DNA from: Oscillospiraceae bacterium
GTDB taxonomy: Bacteria; Bacillota; Clostridia; Oscillospirales; Oscillospiraceae
Length of the DNA stretch: 14,449 bases
Assembly (NCBI GenBank): GCA_016292445.1
Contig: JAEDIN010000026.1
Coordinates: 1-14,449 of the forward strand
Direction of reading: 5' to 3'
Part shown: piece by piece, positions 7,988-14,424 of the stretch
Layout of the letters: each line of letters opens with the position of its first letter
Position numbering within the stretch: the first letter of the stretch is position 1
The notes under the pieces: generated by a model
Databases searched by the model: none
What the model saw: only the letters and a program-made list of their open reading frames with translations
Told to the model about the DNA's origin: nothing
Program-made: the position numbers and the translations under genes

Positions 7988-8176
7988 ATGGCAAAATGTC
8001 AGTTTTGCGACAAGGGCGTAGCCTTTGGTATTCAGGTTTCCCATTCCCACAGACGCTCAAACCGTACTTGGAAGCCCAATGTGAAGCGCGTCAAGGCCAT
8101 CGTGGACGGCAGTCCCAAGCATGTTTATGCATGCACTCGCTGCCTGCGCAGCGGTAAGGTCACCCGCGCTGTGTAA
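7988..8176 (+). CDS. rpmB: Ribosomal protein bL28
   Basis: Large-subunit ribosomal protein bL28, 62 residues. It has the typical N terminus MAKCQFCDKG and core SHSHRRSNRTWKPN. Two CxxC pairs (C4/C7 and C49/C52) make this the zinc-ribbon (C+) form; many bacteria carry a paralogue without these cysteines. The ATG at 7988 is chosen over one four codons upstream because AAGGAGGTG (7970-7978) then has a normal spacer, and because the family begins MAK/MAR. It stands alone with its own promoter and terminator, as is usual for rpmB in Firmicutes. Confidence 0.97.
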   Translation: MAKCQFCDKGVAFGIQVSHSHRRSNRTWKPNVKRVKAIVDGSPKHVYACTRCLRSGKVTRAV

Positions 8177-8195
8177 TATTCTTATTACCCGAAAC

Positions 8196-8222
8196 AAGCT
8201 CGCCAGTAGGCGAGCTTTTTTC
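8196..8222 (+). terminator. Rho-independent terminator of rpmB
   Basis: A 9-bp perfect stem (8196-8204 with 8209-8217) with an AGTA loop runs straight into a T-tract, 19 bases after the rpmB stop. Confidence 0.93.
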
Positions 8223-8239
8223 GTTGTGGAGCTGACGAG

Positions 8240-8323
8240 TGCCGACAATGCCTTGTCTGAGCAAAATCCCCACTGTCGTAACAACTGCCGACTGATGCAG
8301 GCTTCGCCTTGTCCGGACAAATT
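8240..8323. repeat. Imperfect duplicated element upstream of asnS, with an embedded palindrome
   Basis: Two imperfect copies follow one another. Copy 1 (8240-8264) has TGCCGAC, then ATGC, then CTTGTC-TGAG-CAA. Copy 2 (8286-8320) has TGCCGAC, then ATGC, then after extra bases CTTGTC-CGGA-CAA. The second ends in a perfect 12-bp palindrome, TTGTCCGGACAA (8309-8320), and the first in a degenerate version of it. Both sit between the rpmB terminator and the asnS promoter, in sequence that encodes nothing evident. It may be a regulatory site or a decayed dispersed intergenic repeat. Confidence 0.4.
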
Positions 8324-8367
8324 TCATCTCCGTCATACCAAGTGCCGCACAGCAAATATTAAAGATG

Positions 8368-8396
8368 TTGCAAGTATGGGGAAAATGGTATATAAT
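8368..8396 (+). promoter_or_regulatory. Predicted sigma-A promoter of asnS
   Basis: TTGCAA (8368-8373) and a perfect TATAAT (8391-8396) are separated by 17 bp. Transcription would start near 8403, leaving a leader of under 40 bases, too short for a T-box. Confidence 0.7.
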
Positions 8397-8440
8397 ATGA
8401 AAATCGCTTGAAAAATCAATCAGATCGGAGTGTTTTACCC

Positions 8441-9835
8441 GTGAAACGCACTAAAATTGTTCAGATATTTAACGACCCCGAAGCCTTCGGCGGCAAAAAG
8501 ATCACCGTCTGCGGCTGGGCACGCACCATCCGTGATATGAAAAATTTCGGCTTCATAGAACTCAACGACGGCAGCGCATTCAAAAGCCTGCAGGTCGTTT
8601 TGGAGCGCGAGAAGCTTGCAAACTATGACGAGCTTGCCCGTCAGAATGTCGGCGCGGCGTTTATCGCAAAGGGCGAGCTGGTGCTCACCCCCGAGGCAAA
8701 GCAGCCGTTTGAGCTGAAAGCCGACGAGGTCATCGTCGAGGGCGCGTCTACCCCCGATTACCCCTTGCAGAAAAAGCGTCACAGCGTTGAATTTCTGCGC
8801 ACGATACAGCACCTGCGACCCCGCACCAACCTGTTTTCCGCAGTGTTCAGAGTTCGCAGCGTAGCCGCGCAGGCGGTTCACGAGTTTTTCCAGGAGCGCG
8901 GCTTTGTCTATGTCCACACCCCCATCATCACGGGCTCGGACTGCGAGGGCGCAGGTGAGATGTTCAGAGTCACCACCCTTGACCTCGACAATCTGCCCCG
9001 CACTGAGGACGGCAAGGTTGATTTCTCCAAGGACTTCTTCGGCAAGAGTACGAACCTCACCGTTTCCGGTCAGCTCAACTGCGAAAACTTCGCGATGGCG
9101 TTCGGCGATGTCTACACCTTCGGTCCGACCTTCAGAGCGGAGGTTTCCTACACGCAGCGTCACGCAGCCGAGTTTTGGATGATAGAGCCCGAGATGGCGT
9201 TTGCCGACCTCAACGATTACATGGACACCGCCGAGGCGATGGTCAAGTATATCATCAACCGCACCTTGGAACGCTGCCCGCAGGAGATGCAGTTCTTCAA
9301 TTCCTTCGTTGACAAGGGGCTCCTTGAGAGACTGCACAATGTCGTGTCCAACGACTTTGCAAGAGTGAGCTACACCGAGGCCGTCGATATCCTCAAAAAC
9401 TGCGGCGAAAAGTTCGATTACCCCGTCGAGTGGGGCATCGACCTTCAGACCGAGCATGAACGCTATCTCACCGAAAAGGTTTATAAAAAGCCCATCTTCG
9501 TCACCGATTACCCCAAGGAAATCAAGGCGTTCTATATGCGCCTGAACGACGACGGCAAAACCGTCGCCGCGGCAGACTGCCTCGTTCCCGGCATCGGCGA
9601 GATCATCGGCGGCTCGCAGCGTGAGGAAAGGCTCGATGTGCTGACAAGCCGCATGCAGGAGCTTGGTCTTAACCCCGAGGATTACTGGTGGTATGTCGAT
9701 CTGCGCCGCTACGGCTCATGCCGCCACGCAGGTTTTGGCCTGGGCTTCGAGCGCATGGTCATGTACCTCACAGGCGTTTCCAATATCCGTGATGTCGAGC
9801 TTCACCCCCGCACCACCGGCAACGCAGACTTCTGA
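8441..9835 (+). CDS. asnS: Asparaginyl-tRNA synthetase
   Basis: Class IIb aminoacyl-tRNA synthetase that charges tRNA-Asn with asparagine. From the GTG at 8441 it has 464 residues, in line with the family (about 430-466). The N-terminal OB-fold anticodon-binding domain spans about 1-105 (ITVCGWARTIRDMKNFGFIE and following). The catalytic domain shows motif 2, FRAEVSYTQRHAAEFWM (231-247), and motif 3, GFGLGFERMVMY (431-442), and ends in the usual PRTTGNADF. The GTG is preferred over a TTG 11 codons upstream: CGGAG (8426-8430) has a proper spacer to it, the extra residues have no family match, and the predicted transcription start is too close to the TTG. The enzyme could be mistaken for AspRS, but the length without the GAD insertion and the C terminus favour AsnRS. 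Confidence 0.96.
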   Translation: MKRTKIVQIFNDPEAFGGKKITVCGWARTIRDMKNFGFIELNDGSAFKSLQVVLEREKLANYDELARQNVGAAFIAKGELVLTPEAKQPFELKADEVIVEGASTPDYPLQKKRHSVEFLRTIQHLRPRTNLFSAVFRVRSVAAQAVHEFFQERGFVYVHTPIITGSDCEGAGEMFRVTTLDLDNLPRTEDGKVDFSKDFFGKSTNLTVSGQLNCENFAMAFGDVYTFGPTFRAEVSYTQRHAAEFWMIEPEMAFADLNDYMDTAEAMVKYIINRTLERCPQEMQFFNSFVDKGLLERLHNVVSNDFARVSYTEAVDILKNCGEKFDYPVEWGIDLQTEHERYLTEKVYKKPIFVTDYPKEIKAFYMRLNDDGKTVAAADCLVPGIGEIIGGSQREERLDVLTSRMQELGLNPEDYWWYVDLRRYGSCRHAGFGLGFERMVMYLTGVSNIRDVELHPRTTGNADF

Positions 9836-9845
9836 TTTGAATCAT

Positions 9846-9885
9846 AAAAATATGCTCCATCTTAATTCGATGGAGCATATTTTTT
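9846..9885. terminator. Bidirectional terminator between asnS and the EcsC-family gene
   Basis: A 16-bp perfect stem (9846-9861 with 9869-9884) encloses a 7-base loop, with A-run and T-run on opposite sides. It serves asnS on the + strand and the convergent gene whose stop codon is at 9889-9891. Confidence 0.93.
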
Positions 9886-9888
9886 AGA

Positions 9889-10575
9889 CTAAATTTCTTG
9901 GATGATTTCCACATCAACAGACTCGCCATCGCTGAGAACCGATGCATCATTCTCAATAAACATCTTGTAGGCGCGGTTCGCTATGGTTTTGGTTTCGGCA
10001 AAATCAAAGCCGCCGCTGATTATTCCGCCAATGATCGGGACTGCCTTTCCGATATTGATAACGCCCTTTGTTCCAAACTTGGTTAAAAACCTAAAGCCAA
10101 CTTTCTGATTGATTTTAGTGAGGACTTCACCCGGGATTTTCTTCACCATTGCCATTGCGAGCTTGTTTCCGAACTGTATTCCCGCTTGCTTAATTATTTG
10201 GTCGATAGATATACCTGCAAGGCAGGCATACACCAGCGTCTGAACTTGGTCACTGTCGGTGTCAAAGCCGCCCATATACGCTAGACAGGCAATCATTCGC
10301 ATCTGGACATATAAAACACTTCCGACATTTGCCGGAAGCGCTACCGGGAGCATTATAAGTCCACCTAAACCAGCTAAAAACCCTGATGTGGTGCATTTAG
10401 CAATCTGATAGTTGACAAACTGCTTAGCCGCCGCATCAACATCGCTGTTTTTCTGTAAATAGTCGGCTGCAAGTTCCTCTATCGGCGGACTGACCTTTGC
10501 AATTCCCTGCGTTGATTGTTCATACAGCTTATCTAACAACTGCATTATTTCTTCTTGGCTGATTAAGGCTTTCAT
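9889..10575 (-). CDS. EcsC-family protein, membrane-associated, role unknown
   Basis: This 228-residue protein resembles the EcsC family in overall layout. It has a charged N-terminal helical region (1-60), a glycine-rich hydrophobic stretch with LPVALPANVG (76-85) spanning about 64-102, and a second hydrophobic segment around 171-193 (KAVPIIGGIISGGFDF). EcsC was named from the Bacillus ecs operon, but the family's biochemical role is not established, and no ecsA/ecsB transporter genes are present here. The two hydrophobic zones suggest membrane association rather than a true multi-pass transporter. The ATG has GGAGGG a few bases upstream. Base composition looks more AT-rich and codon choice more relaxed than in the flanking housekeeping genes, which may mean later acquisition. 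The assignment rests on pattern recall without a profile search. Confidence 0.7.
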   Translation of the reverse strand: MKALISQEEIMQLLDKLYEQSTQGIAKVSPPIEELAADYLQKNSDVDAAAKQFVNYQIAKCTTSGFLAGLGGLIMLPVALPANVGSVLYVQMRMIACLAYMGGFDTDSDQVQTLVYACLAGISIDQIIKQAGIQFGNKLAMAMVKKIPGEVLTKINQKVGFRFLTKFGTKGVINIGKAVPIIGGIISGGFDFAETKTIANRAYKMFIENDASVLSDGESVDVEIIQEI

Positions 10576-10650
10576 TCGCTTTCCCTCCGAGCAAATAATT
10601 CAAATTCATATATATGCCGTGTTTTTTCGCGAGTTGCTGTAGCTGTAATC

Positions 10651-10679
10651 AATATAGCGTATTTTGTCGTTAATTGCAA
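10651..10679 (-). promoter_or_regulatory. Predicted promoter of the EcsC-family gene
   Basis: On the minus strand TTGCAA (10679-10674) and TATATT (10656-10651) are separated by 17 bp, giving a leader of about 70 bases. It lies between the NTPase stop and this gene, so the gene can be expressed apart from the NTPase. Confidence 0.55.
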
Positions 10680-10707
10680 TAAATGGGAACCGATGGTGCG
10701 GTTTTTT

Positions 10708-11214
10708 CTATATGTTATACTCTCGTTTTAACTGCTCGTAGAGAGCGTCGCGGTTGTCGGGAGTGATGATATAAAGCTCGCAGTCGGGGTGACTGCGCAC
10801 CCGGCGCAGGAAATCGGTATTTGCCGCCTTGACCGCGGCAAGCACCGTGTAATCGCCCGACAAAATGCGCATGACCGCCTTCTGAAACTCAGGGGATGCC
10901 GATTCCAGCGAGCCTATCTCGTCGAGCACGACGACGCTTCCGGCGGGTATGTCCGTGAGATACTGCACGCCGAGAGTGTCCAAAAGCTCGGGATGCTTTT
11001 CCCTGACTTCGTTTTCTATCGTTATTATAACCGCGGCGTCCTCCACGCGCTCGGGCGGATTTGCGATATCGTAAAGATACACCTTGCTCACACCGTCAAC
11101 TGCCGGCATACGCACGGTGATATAGCCCTTGGGGGGCTTACCCATATCCTCGAGCAGCTTCCGAATAAGAGTAGACTTGCCCGAATCGATATCTCCGCAC
11201 AGCATAATTTTCAT
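10708..11214 (-). CDS. THEP1-like nucleoside-triphosphatase (NTPase_1 / DUF265 family)
   Basis: Small P-loop NTPase of 168 residues, the size of the THEP1 family (about 170-190). Walker A is GDIDSGKST (7-15) near the N terminus. Walker B is VVVLDEIG (94-101), where the D-E-I-G pattern is typical of the family. The VLAAVKA segment (124-130) matches the strand after Walker B that usually reads similar to 'vla(t)v'. Family members hydrolyse ATP, GTP and other NTPs slowly in vitro; the cellular role is unknown. The start at 11214 is chosen over an in-frame ATG 55 codons upstream because AGGAG lies just before it, the P-loop then starts at residue 7 as in relatives, and the longer form would run through the divergent promoter and into the neighbouring gene. 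The EcsC-family gene is 132 bp downstream on the same strand. Confidence 0.85.
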   Translation of the reverse strand: MKIMLCGDIDSGKSTLIRKLLEDMGKPPKGYITVRMPAVDGVSKVYLYDIANPPERVEDAAVIITIENEVREKHPELLDTLGVQYLTDIPAGSVVVLDEIGSLESASPEFQKAVMRILSGDYTVLAAVKAANTDFLRRVRSHPDCELYIITPDNRDALYEQLKREYNI

Positions 11215-11241
11215 AAGTTTTTGCTCCTGTGTCTCAGGCAC

Positions 11242-11270
11242 TTGATAATGCGCCGAAAATGTTATAAAAT
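11242..11270 (+). promoter_or_regulatory. Predicted promoter of the cyclodeaminase-like gene
   Basis: TTGATA (11242-11247) and TAAAAT (11265-11270) are separated by 17 bp, giving a start near 11277 and a leader of about 50 bases. It interlocks with the promoter of the opposite strand at 11272-11300. Confidence 0.5.
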
Positions 11271-11271
11271 A

Positions 11272-11300
11272 AACATAACAAAGAATAGTAAGCTTGTCAA
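11272..11300 (-). promoter_or_regulatory. Predicted promoter of the THEP1-like NTPase gene
   Basis: On the minus strand a perfect TTGACA (11300-11295) is followed after 17 bp by TATGTT (11277-11272), giving a start near 11265 and a leader of about 50 bases. This is the best -35 box in this divergent region. Confidence 0.6.
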
Positions 11301-11307
11301 TTTGACA
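11295..11307. promoter_or_regulatory. Palindrome TGTCAA-T-TTGACA over the NTPase -35 box
   Basis: A perfect 6-bp inverted repeat with a one-base centre. Its left arm is the -35 box of the minus-strand promoter and its right arm lies just before the ribosome binding site of the + strand gene. A repressor bound here would block the NTPase promoter and obstruct the other transcript. Confidence 0.4.
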
Positions 11308-11326
11308 CTGAAAGGATGGGTACAAT

Positions 11327-11950
11327 ATGGCAGAAAAAATTAACATTGCAGACCTTAAGGTCGATTGCTTTGCGGACAAGACCGTTAAGCGCTATACCGA
11401 AGCTATCGCCGATGCCGACAGCAAGCTCCGCCTTGGCAGCATCGCCGCCGTCACCGCCGCCGAAGCTGCGGCAATGGCGATGAAGGCGATAAGGCTCACC
11501 GCCTCCGAGGACGAGGCAATGAAAAAGGCAGAGGCTGATCTCGAAACCTTGAGAGGCTACTTTGTCCACATCATCGACGAGGAAAACAAGGCGAGAAAGC
11601 CCCTTGAAAAGCGCATCGACGAAAACGCCTCCGACAAAGAGCTTGAGGGCGGCTACCTCACAGCCTGCATGATGATAGACGAGGTTCTCTACTCCTCCAT
11701 TCAGATGATGGAGGTTCTCGACAAGATTGCCGATAAGATTTGCCCCTGCGCGGCAATTTACTGTGCGGCAGCCGTTCGCTACGCAAGAACGGCAATGGAC
11801 GCGGTTCGTCTTATGCACAGGATGTACGGCGCAAGGATAAAAGAGGAGGTCTGCGCTCACACCGTTTCCCGTGAGCCGGAGATCGCCATTGAGGGCAACA
11901 CCGAGCTTGCCGAAAAGCTCATCGCAAAGTTCGAGGGCATGATAAAATAA
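11327..11950 (+). CDS. Divergent cyclodeaminase/cyclohydrolase-like protein (FTCD C-terminal family)
   Basis: This 207-residue, almost entirely helical, cytoplasmic protein is best matched by recall to the formiminotransferase-cyclodeaminase C-terminal family. Enzymes of that family act on formimino- or methenyl-tetrahydrofolate in one-carbon metabolism. The match rests on GSIAAVTAAEAAAMAMKAIRLT (37-58, shown as two short runs: GSIAAV then AEAAAMAMKAIRLT), which lines up with the family's first helix after the PGGGS loop, and on the helical layout up to about 175. The loop itself is degenerate: residues 33-38 read KLRLGS instead of the usual P-x-P-G-G-G-S, so activity is doubtful. AAAGGATGGG gives a good ribosome binding site. 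It lies alone between its promoter and a strong terminator. No histidine-degradation or folate gene is next to it. Alternative: an unrelated four-helix protein. The family assignment is moderate at best. Confidence 0.55.
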   Translation: MAEKINIADLKVDCFADKTVKRYTEAIADADSKLRLGSIAAVTAAEAAAMAMKAIRLTASEDEAMKKAEADLETLRGYFVHIIDEENKARKPLEKRIDENASDKELEGGYLTACMMIDEVLYSSIQMMEVLDKIADKICPCAAIYCAAAVRYARTAMDAVRLMHRMYGARIKEEVCAHTVSREPEIAIEGNTELAEKLIAKFEGMIK

Positions 11951-11996
11951 GATCGGATGACTTAAATTTAACGCCAACAACGAAACTATTTGAAAC

Positions 11997-12035
11997 GCAG
12001 AGCAAAAGTGAAGGTGCTTTTGCTCTGCCTTTTTT
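11997..12035 (+). terminator. Rho-independent terminator of the cyclodeaminase-like gene
   Basis: A 12-bp perfect stem (11997-12008 with 12017-12028) with an 8-base loop is followed by a run of six T (12030-12035). Confidence 0.93.
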
Positions 12036-12104
12036 GCTCAACTTCACATATTCTTAAATTCGATTCTGGATGCCTTAGCCTTAAGCAGGTTCTCTGACAG
12101 TCTC

Positions 12105-12138
12105 ATGAAAAAAGCTCATCCGAATGAGCTTTTTTCAT
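12105..12138. terminator. Terminator downstream of the phzF-like gene, symmetric
   Basis: A 15-bp perfect stem (12105-12119 with 12124-12138) with a 4-base loop and A6/T6 runs inside the arms. It lies six bases beyond the stop of the minus-strand phzF-like gene and can work in both directions. The 69 bases between it and the previous terminator show nothing recognisable. Confidence 0.88.
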
Positions 12139-12144
12139 GTTAAA

Positions 12145-12921
12145 TTAAAAGAATATTTCCGCAACGGAATAGGTGACGGCTTTGCCGCTCATTTTGATGC
12201 GCTGCCCCACCTTGCGGCAGTAGAGCGTTCCGCCTCGACGGCTTGCCTGATAGGCAACGACGCTGTCGCTGCCCTTTACACCTGCCCAGTAGGGGACAAT
12301 ATGGCAGTGTCCGGAGCCGCAAACGGGGTCCTCGGCAACATTGAGCTTCGGCGCAAACGAACGGGAAACGCAGTCATATTCGCCGCTGCCGGCTGCCGTT
12401 GTGTGCAGCAGCAGACCTTCAAGCTCCTTGACCTTTTCGCCGTCGGGGGTAAAGCTGCGCACCTGTTCCTCATTTTCCAAAACGCATAAAAGATCGCGCC
12501 CCATGAACGCCTTAACGGGTCTTACGCCGATAGCGTCCGCCATTGCGTCGGTGACCTCAACGGGCTTGAGCTCGTATGCGGGGAAGTCCATCTCGTAAAG
12601 CTCACCCTTACGCTCAACGCAAAGCTCCCCGCTTAGCGTGTCAAACTTAACGCTGCAAAGCTCGGGCTTAACATAGTTCATTATCACATATGCGGTAGCG
12701 AGCGTTGCATGACCGCACAGGTCAATCTCGCCGCCCGGAGTGAACCAGCGCAGGTGATATTTGCCGTTTTCCCACACGCAAAAGGCGGTCTCAGAGAGAT
12801 TGTTTTCACGGGTGATGTTCATCATCGTGTCCTCGTCGAGCCACTTGTCCATAACGCAGACCGCCGCCGGGTTGCCGCCGAAAACGCAGTCGGTGAATGC
12901 GTCCACAACATACTGCTTCAT
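12145..12921 (-). CDS. PhzF-family isomerase/epimerase-like protein
   Basis: PhzF-fold protein of 258 residues, with the two-domain diaminopimelate-epimerase-like architecture of a family of usually 260-300 residues. Motifs seen are GGNPAAV (15-21), NLSETAF (41-47) with the conserved catalytic glutamate E44, IDLCGHATLA (66-75) and EDPVCGSGHC (197-206). PhzF of phenazine synthesis isomerises trans-2,3-dihydro-3-hydroxyanthranilate, but most family members in Firmicutes have no known substrate and no phenazine genes are present, so the specific reaction is unknown. Many members begin by the N-terminal MKxYxVDAF, as here. AAGGAG precedes the ATG. It is a single gene, divergent from fumC, and its promoter carries a distinctive inverted repeat. 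Confidence 0.9.
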   Translation of the reverse strand: MKQYVVDAFTDCVFGGNPAAVCVMDKWLDEDTMMNITRENNLSETAFCVWENGKYHLRWFTPGGEIDLCGHATLATAYVIMNYVKPELCSVKFDTLSGELCVERKGELYEMDFPAYELKPVEVTDAMADAIGVRPVKAFMGRDLLCVLENEEQVRSFTPDGEKVKELEGLLLHTTAAGSGEYDCVSRSFAPKLNVAEDPVCGSGHCHIVPYWAGVKGSDSVVAYQASRRGGTLYCRKVGQRIKMSGKAVTYSVAEIFF

Positions 12922-12941
12922 AAAATCACTCCTTATAAAGA

Positions 12942-12963
12942 TTACGGCATGATTTTACCGTAA
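12942..12963. promoter_or_regulatory. Inverted repeat TTACGG-N10-CCGTAA around the phzF -10 box
   Basis: Perfect 6-bp arms (12942-12947 and 12958-12963) separated by 10 bases, so their centres are 16 bp apart. The arms flank the predicted -10 hexamer and cover the start site of the phzF-like gene. The geometry fits a dimeric repressor operator. Confidence 0.45.
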
Positions 12964-12980
12964 CTGCGGCGCAAGTTCAA
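12952..12980 (-). promoter_or_regulatory. Predicted promoter of the phzF-like gene
   Basis: On the minus strand TTGAAC (12980-12975) and TAAAAT (12957-12952) are separated by 17 bp, with a short leader of about 24 bases to the ATG. Confidence 0.55.
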
Positions 12981-12998
12981 TATACACGATAAAAATCA

Positions 12999-13027
12999 TT
13001 GACAAAAGGGTAAAAAAGAAAAATAAT
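12999..13027 (+). promoter_or_regulatory. Predicted sigma-A promoter of fumC
   Basis: A perfect TTGACA (12999-13004) and AATAAT (13022-13027) are separated by 17 bp, with a leader of about 25 bases. It lies back to back with the phzF promoter, with 18 bp between the two -35 boxes. Confidence 0.7.
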
Positions 13028-13057
13028 AAACACATCAATAAACAGCAGGTGAGCGCA

Positions 13058-14416
13058 ATGAAAACAAGAACGGAGTTTGACAGCATGGGTGCCGTTGAGG
13101 TGCCGGCGGAGCATCATTGGGGCGCGCAGACTCAGCGCAGCCTTGAAAATTTCAAGATAGGCACGCAAAAGCAGCCGATATCCGTCATAAAGGCATTTGC
13201 GCAGCTCAAAGCTGCCTGTGCCAAAGCCAATCTGGAGCTGGGCAAGCTCAATCGCGAGCAGGCGGCGGCGATTTGCAGCGTGTGCGGGGAAATCGCCGAC
13301 GGCAAATGGAACGATGAGTTTCCCCTCGCCGTGTGGCAGACCGGCAGCGGCACGCAGACTAATATGAATGTCAACGAGGTCATTGCAAATCTTGCCGCCG
13401 AGCGTGGTACGAAGCTGCACCCGAACGATCATGTTAACCGCTCGCAGTCGTCAAACGACACCTACCCCACGGCGATGTACATTGCGGCGGTAAGGATGCT
13501 TGAGCAAAAGCTTTTACCCTCTGCCGACGCACTTGCAGCATCCTTTGAGGCACTTGAGAAGAAGTACCCAGGGCTGATAAAGATCGGCCGTACCCATTTG
13601 CAGGATGCCGTGCCGCTCAGCTTTGCGCAGGAGGTCTCCGGCTGGCGGCGGCTTGTGGAAGCACCCTGCGAGATGATAAGAAGCAGTCTTGCGCAGCTTA
13701 AAAAGCTCGCCATCGGCGGCACTGCCGTCGGCACGGGATTAAATGCCCCCGAGGGTTTTGATAAAAGCGTGTGCAAATACTTAAATGAGCAGCTAAAAAG
13801 CGATTTTACTCCCGACTGCAATAAGTTCCATGCGCTGACATCAAAGGACGCACTCGTGTTTGCCCACGGCGCAATGAAGGCACTTGCGTCAAACCTCATG
13901 AAGATAGCCAACGATGTGCGCTGGCTTGCCGCCGGCCCGCGCTGCGGCCTCGGAGAATTGACGATACCGGCAAACGAACCCGGCAGCAGCATAATGCCCG
14001 GCAAGGTAAATCCCACGCAGTGCGAGGCACTGACCATGGTCGCCGTGCAGGTCATGGGCAATGATGCAGCCATTGGCTTTGCCGCAAGTCAGGGCAATTT
14101 CGAGCTGAATGTGTTCCAGCCCGTTATGGCTTATGATTTTCTCATGTCCGCGGAGCTTCTTTCCGACGCAATGGATTCGTTCCGCATTCACTGCGCAGAC
14201 GGTATCGAGCCGAATGAGGGCAAAATGAAGCATTATCTTGACTCCTCGCTGATGCTGGTGACCTGCCTGACCCCTAAGATAGGCTACGACCTCGCGGCAA
14301 AGTGCGCAAAGCGCGCGCAGAACGACGGAATAAGCCTCAAGGAAGCGGTCATAGCCTCGGGCTGCATGAGCGAGGAAGAATACGATGAAACCGTCGATCC
14401 CGTAAAACTCGTGTGA
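13058..14416 (+). CDS. fumC: Class II fumarate hydratase (fumarase C)
   Basis: Iron-independent class II fumarase that interconverts fumarate and L-malate, 452 residues and full length. It belongs to the fumarase/aspartase superfamily. The lyase signature GSSIMPGKVN is at 309-318 and contains the catalytic serine. GRTHLQDA (177-184) carries the active-site histidine H180, and TGSGTQTNMNVNEV (95-108) with HPNDHVNRSQSSND (121-134) form the substrate sites. Aspartase (AspA) has a similar fold, but WQTGSGTQTNMN and LQDAVP match fumarase better. The ATG at 13058 is chosen over a GTG three codons upstream because AGGTGAG (13046-13052) sits just before it and would overlap the GTG. In anaerobes it often serves an incomplete or reductive TCA branch; no other TCA gene is in view. 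Confidence 0.96.
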   Translation: MKTRTEFDSMGAVEVPAEHHWGAQTQRSLENFKIGTQKQPISVIKAFAQLKAACAKANLELGKLNREQAAAICSVCGEIADGKWNDEFPLAVWQTGSGTQTNMNVNEVIANLAAERGTKLHPNDHVNRSQSSNDTYPTAMYIAAVRMLEQKLLPSADALAASFEALEKKYPGLIKIGRTHLQDAVPLSFAQEVSGWRRLVEAPCEMIRSSLAQLKKLAIGGTAVGTGLNAPEGFDKSVCKYLNEQLKSDFTPDCNKFHALTSKDALVFAHGAMKALASNLMKIANDVRWLAAGPRCGLGELTIPANEPGSSIMPGKVNPTQCEALTMVAVQVMGNDAAIGFAASQGNFELNVFQPVMAYDFLMSAELLSDAMDSFRIHCADGIEPNEGKMKHYLDSSLMLVTCLTPKIGYDLAAKCAKRAQNDGISLKEAVIASGCMSEEEYDETVDPVKLV

Positions 14417-14424
14417 TAAACAAA

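Noticed and set aside
8057..8320. An 87-codon - strand frame opposite rpmB and the spacer
   Set aside because: It runs through rpmB and its terminator, has no clear ribosome binding site, and shows no domain. It may reflect a repeated intergenic element rather than a gene.
8177..8440. T-box or other tRNA-sensing leader upstream of asnS
   Set aside because: The predicted promoter leaves under 40 bases of leader, and no T-box consensus or antiterminator/terminator pair precedes the start.
8435..9457. A 340-codon - strand open frame within asnS
   Set aside because: Antisense shadow of asnS. The synthetase motifs are certain, and no ribosome binding site or motif supports the antisense frame.
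10688..10706. AACCG-N6-CGGTT followed by T-run, terminator-like on the + strand
   Set aside because: The stem is only 5 bp, no + strand gene lies upstream, and on the minus strand, where the NTPase ends, no T-tract follows.
11297..11980. A 227-codon - strand frame covering the cyclodeaminase-like gene
   Set aside because: The + strand gene has a promoter, a ribosome binding site and a terminator. The opposite frame begins downstream of the terminator-side sequence and runs into the divergent promoter.
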